DNA of 64,000 bases, from contig CANMWQ010000003.1 in NCBI GenBank assembly GCA_947501685.1, forward strand, positions 124,001 through 188,000, read 5' to 3'. The stretch is from an uncultured Litoreibacter sp. GTDB lineage: Bacteria > Pseudomonadota > Alphaproteobacteria > Rhodobacterales > Rhodobacteraceae. The position numbers were made by a program, and so were the translations under genes. The notes under the pieces were generated by a model that made no database searches, had not been told where the DNA came from, and saw only the letters and a list, made by a program, of their open reading frames with translations. Positions 62,502 through 64,000 of this stretch are shown one piece after another. Each line of letters opens with the position of its first letter. Within the stretch, counting starts at the first letter, position 1.

Positions 62502-63692
62502 TTGCCCCTCTCGCCCTCTCAACGCCTCTCCCAGCCGGAGTTCATCGGCCTCATTGCCATGCTTTTTGCCATGGTCGCCTTCTCCATCGACGCCATACTG
62601 CCCGCCCTGCCAGACATCGCCGCAGAGATCAGCCCCGACGCCCCCAACCGCGCGCAGCTGATCCTGACCTCCTTTGTCTTCGGCATGGGGCTCGGCACAT
62701 TGGTCACTGGACCGCTCTCGGACCGGTTCGGACGTAAGCCCGTCATCCTGTGCGGTGCTGCGCTCTATATCCTCGGCGCCGCCGTGGCGTGGCAGGCCAG
62801 TACGCTGAACGAAATGCTCGCAGCCCGCGTGGTACAAGGCCTGGGCGTCGCAGGCCCGCGCGTGGTGGCGCTGGCCATCATCCGCGACATCTACGAGGGC
62901 CGCCGCATGGCACAAATCATGTCCTACGCCATGATGATTTTCACGCTGGTGCCCGCCATTGCCCCCTTCATGGGGGCGATCATCATCGACGCGTTCGGCT
63001 GGCGGATGATCTTCGCGGCCTTCATCCTGTTTTGCCTGATCGCCACGACATGGCTGGCCCTGCGCCAGCCCGAAACCCTGCCGCCCGAGCGCCGCCAGCC
63101 TTTCGCGCCTCGCACGCTGGCACGCGCCACGCTGGAATGTTTCTCGCACCGCATATTCACGTTGAGCACCCTCACGCAGGCGCTCACCTTCGGCATGCTC
63201 TTTGGCACGCTCAGCTCCATTCATCCGTTGTTTGACGACACGTTCGGGCGCGGCGAGAGCTTCCCCGCATGGTTCGCCCTGATTGCCGTGATTGGCGGCA
63301 GCGCCAGCATTCTCAACGCCCGGCTGGTGATCGCGCTGGGCATGCGCCGCATGATCCTGTTCGGACTTGGCGGGCTGACCTGCCTGTCAGCCATCGTCGC
63401 CCTGACCGGGCTGATCGCCACCATTCCCTTCCCATTGTTCATGCTCTGGGCCACCGCAATTTTCTTCATGGTCGGGCTGGTCATCGGCAATCTGAACGCG
63501 CTTGCCATGGAGCCCTTGGGCCATATCGCAGGCCTCGCGGCGTCCGTGATCGGAGCCAGTTCGACGGTGCTCGGTGTGGCGCTTGCAATCCCGCTTGGTC
63601 TGGCCTTCAACGGCACACCCGTGCCGCTGGCCATCGGTTTGAGCCTGCTGTCCTTCACGGGCTTCCTCTTGATCCGGCTCGGGCTGCGCTAG
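62502..63692 (+). CDS. Bcr/CflA-type multidrug efflux MFS transporter
   Basis: A 396-residue, twelve-helix transporter with the MFS loop GPLSDRFGRKPVILCGAALY and the Bcr/CflA block RVVQGLGVAGPRVVALAIIR and DIYEGRRMAQ. The start is set at TTG 62502 because no ATG fits and upstream codons read through the DsbA gene. It would export drugs or small toxic compounds by proton exchange. Substrate unknown. Confidence 0.87.
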   Translation: MPLSPSQRLSQPEFIGLIAMLFAMVAFSIDAILPALPDIAAEISPDAPNRAQLILTSFVFGMGLGTLVTGPLSDRFGRKPVILCGAALYILGAAVAWQASTLNEMLAARVVQGLGVAGPRVVALAIIRDIYEGRRMAQIMSYAMMIFTLVPAIAPFMGAIIIDAFGWRMIFAAFILFCLIATTWLALRQPETLPPERRQPFAPRTLARATLECFSHRIFTLSTLTQALTFGMLFGTLSSIHPLFDDTFGRGESFPAWFALIAVIGGSASILNARLVIALGMRRMILFGLGGLTCLSAIVALTGLIATIPFPLFMLWATAIFFMVGLVIGNLNALAMEPLGHIAGLAASVIGASSTVLGVALAIPLGLAFNGTPVPLAIGLSLLSFTGFLLIRLGLR

Positions 63693-63782
63693 GCTGCACA
63701 GGCGCTGTGCGCCCTCTCAGATGGCGCCCTGCCCGCTTTGCCGCGTAAAGCTATCTGCACCGCAACCAAAGGATGATCCCCA

Positions 63783-64000
63783 ATGCTGATGCCCCGCGAA
63801 AAAACCCCCAACCTCTCTCTGCCGCTCCTTGGAGGTGGCACATTCGATCTGACAACAGACGGTGCAGATCTCGGCACTGTCCTCTGTTTCTACCGTGGCC
63901 TGCACTGCCCGCTCTGCGCCACGTACCTGAAAGAGCTCGAAAAACTCACCCCAAAATTCGCCGAAAAAGGCGTGAAAACCATCGCCATCTCGTCTGACGG
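63783..64000 (+). CDS. Peroxiredoxin-like AhpC/TSA protein, 5' part
   Basis: The frame is open to the window end (72 full residues). It starts MLMPREKTPNLSLPLLGGGT and has the redox region FYRGLHCPLCATYLKELEKL with Cys42 and Cys45, then VKTIAISSDG, as in thioredoxin-fold peroxiredoxin-like proteins. AAGGA lies about 10 bases upstream. The C-terminal part is outside the window. An ATG two codons later is also possible. Confidence 0.83.
   Translation, partial: MLMPREKTPNLSLPLLGGGTFDLTTDGADLGTVLCFYRGLHCPLCATYLKELEKLTPKFAEKGVKTIAISSD

Overview
This window looks like a chromosomal segment from a marine Roseobacter-group alphaproteobacterium (Rhodobacteraceae). The basis is gene content and style: high GC; ATGA and GTGA stop-start overlaps; TRAP, Liv and Dpp uptake systems; a DddQ-type DMSP lyase; L21 with a helix-hairpin-helix tail; a DUF3333-type PstA; and a polyhydroxybutyrate gene pair. 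The species cannot be named from sequence alone.

Layout. 1-1.5 kb: C-terminal part of a dimethylglycine/sarcosine dehydrogenase-like enzyme, cut by the window edge. 1.5-6.9 kb (minus): branched-chain amino acid type ABC operon (binding protein, livG, livF, a small secreted protein, livH, livM). 7.1-8.2 kb: PQQ-type aldose dehydrogenase. 8.3-11.4 kb (minus): TRAP transporter dctP-dctQ-dctM. 11.6-14 kb: gloB and an orphan peptide-binding protein. 14.3-16.2 kb: a less GC-rich accessory patch with a dddQ-like DMSP lyase, a sterol desaturase-like hydroxylase and a SnoaL-like gene remnant. 16.2-24.6 kb: TPR protein and a dipeptide ABC system (binding protein, then dppBCDF) split by an inverted iron alcohol dehydrogenase. 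24.8 kb: tRNA-Ser(CGA). 25-41 kb: a long co-directional housekeeping block (DUF2059 protein, rplU-rpmA, lysE, GNAT, obg, proB-proA, a PLP lyase/synthase, phoR, a tandem Pho box, pstSCAB-phoU-phoB, a SnoaL-like protein). 41-46.2 kb: a decayed D-lyxose/D-mannose isomerase, a complete IS1202/ISNCY-like insertion sequence with 25-bp ends and a 6-bp target duplication, then a fructuronate/mannonate oxidoreductase and glucuronate isomerase. 46.4-49.7 kb: aroQ, a LuxR solo, tsf and rpsB. 49.9-52.6 kb: pseudouridine catabolism (psuK-psuG) and a DUF502 protein. 52.6-56.7 kb (minus): YejA-like binding protein, entericidin-like lipoprotein, DCC thiol oxidoreductase and a saccharopine dehydrogenase/DUF4166 protein. 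56.7-59.5 kb: a candidate small RNA, then bdhA, a 41-codon ORF, a patatin-like esterase and a small secreted protein with its own Pho-box-like repeats. 59.6-64 kb: aquaporin, acyl-CoA ligase, FrnE-like DsbA protein, Bcr/CflA efflux pump, and the start of a peroxiredoxin cut by the window edge.

How it fits together. Much of the window is nutrient acquisition: amino acids or methylated amines, organic acids, peptides, phosphate, sugar acids, DMSP and pseudouridine. Phosphate control is the clearest circuit. A membrane-free PhoR is translationally coupled to the gene before it, a four-unit 11-bp Pho box precedes pstS, and phoB closes the cluster. A second Pho-box-like repeat lies in front of an unrelated small exported protein. 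In three uptake operons (liv, dct, pst) a strong hairpin sits directly after the binding-protein gene, consistent with more binding protein being made than membrane parts.

I did not find a clear, complete, previously undescribed multi-gene system. The least explained items are the dddQ-hydroxylase patch, the candidate small RNA at 56.8 kb, the Pho-box-linked repeat protein, the palindromes after the LuxR solo, and the small membrane ORF carried by the insertion sequence.
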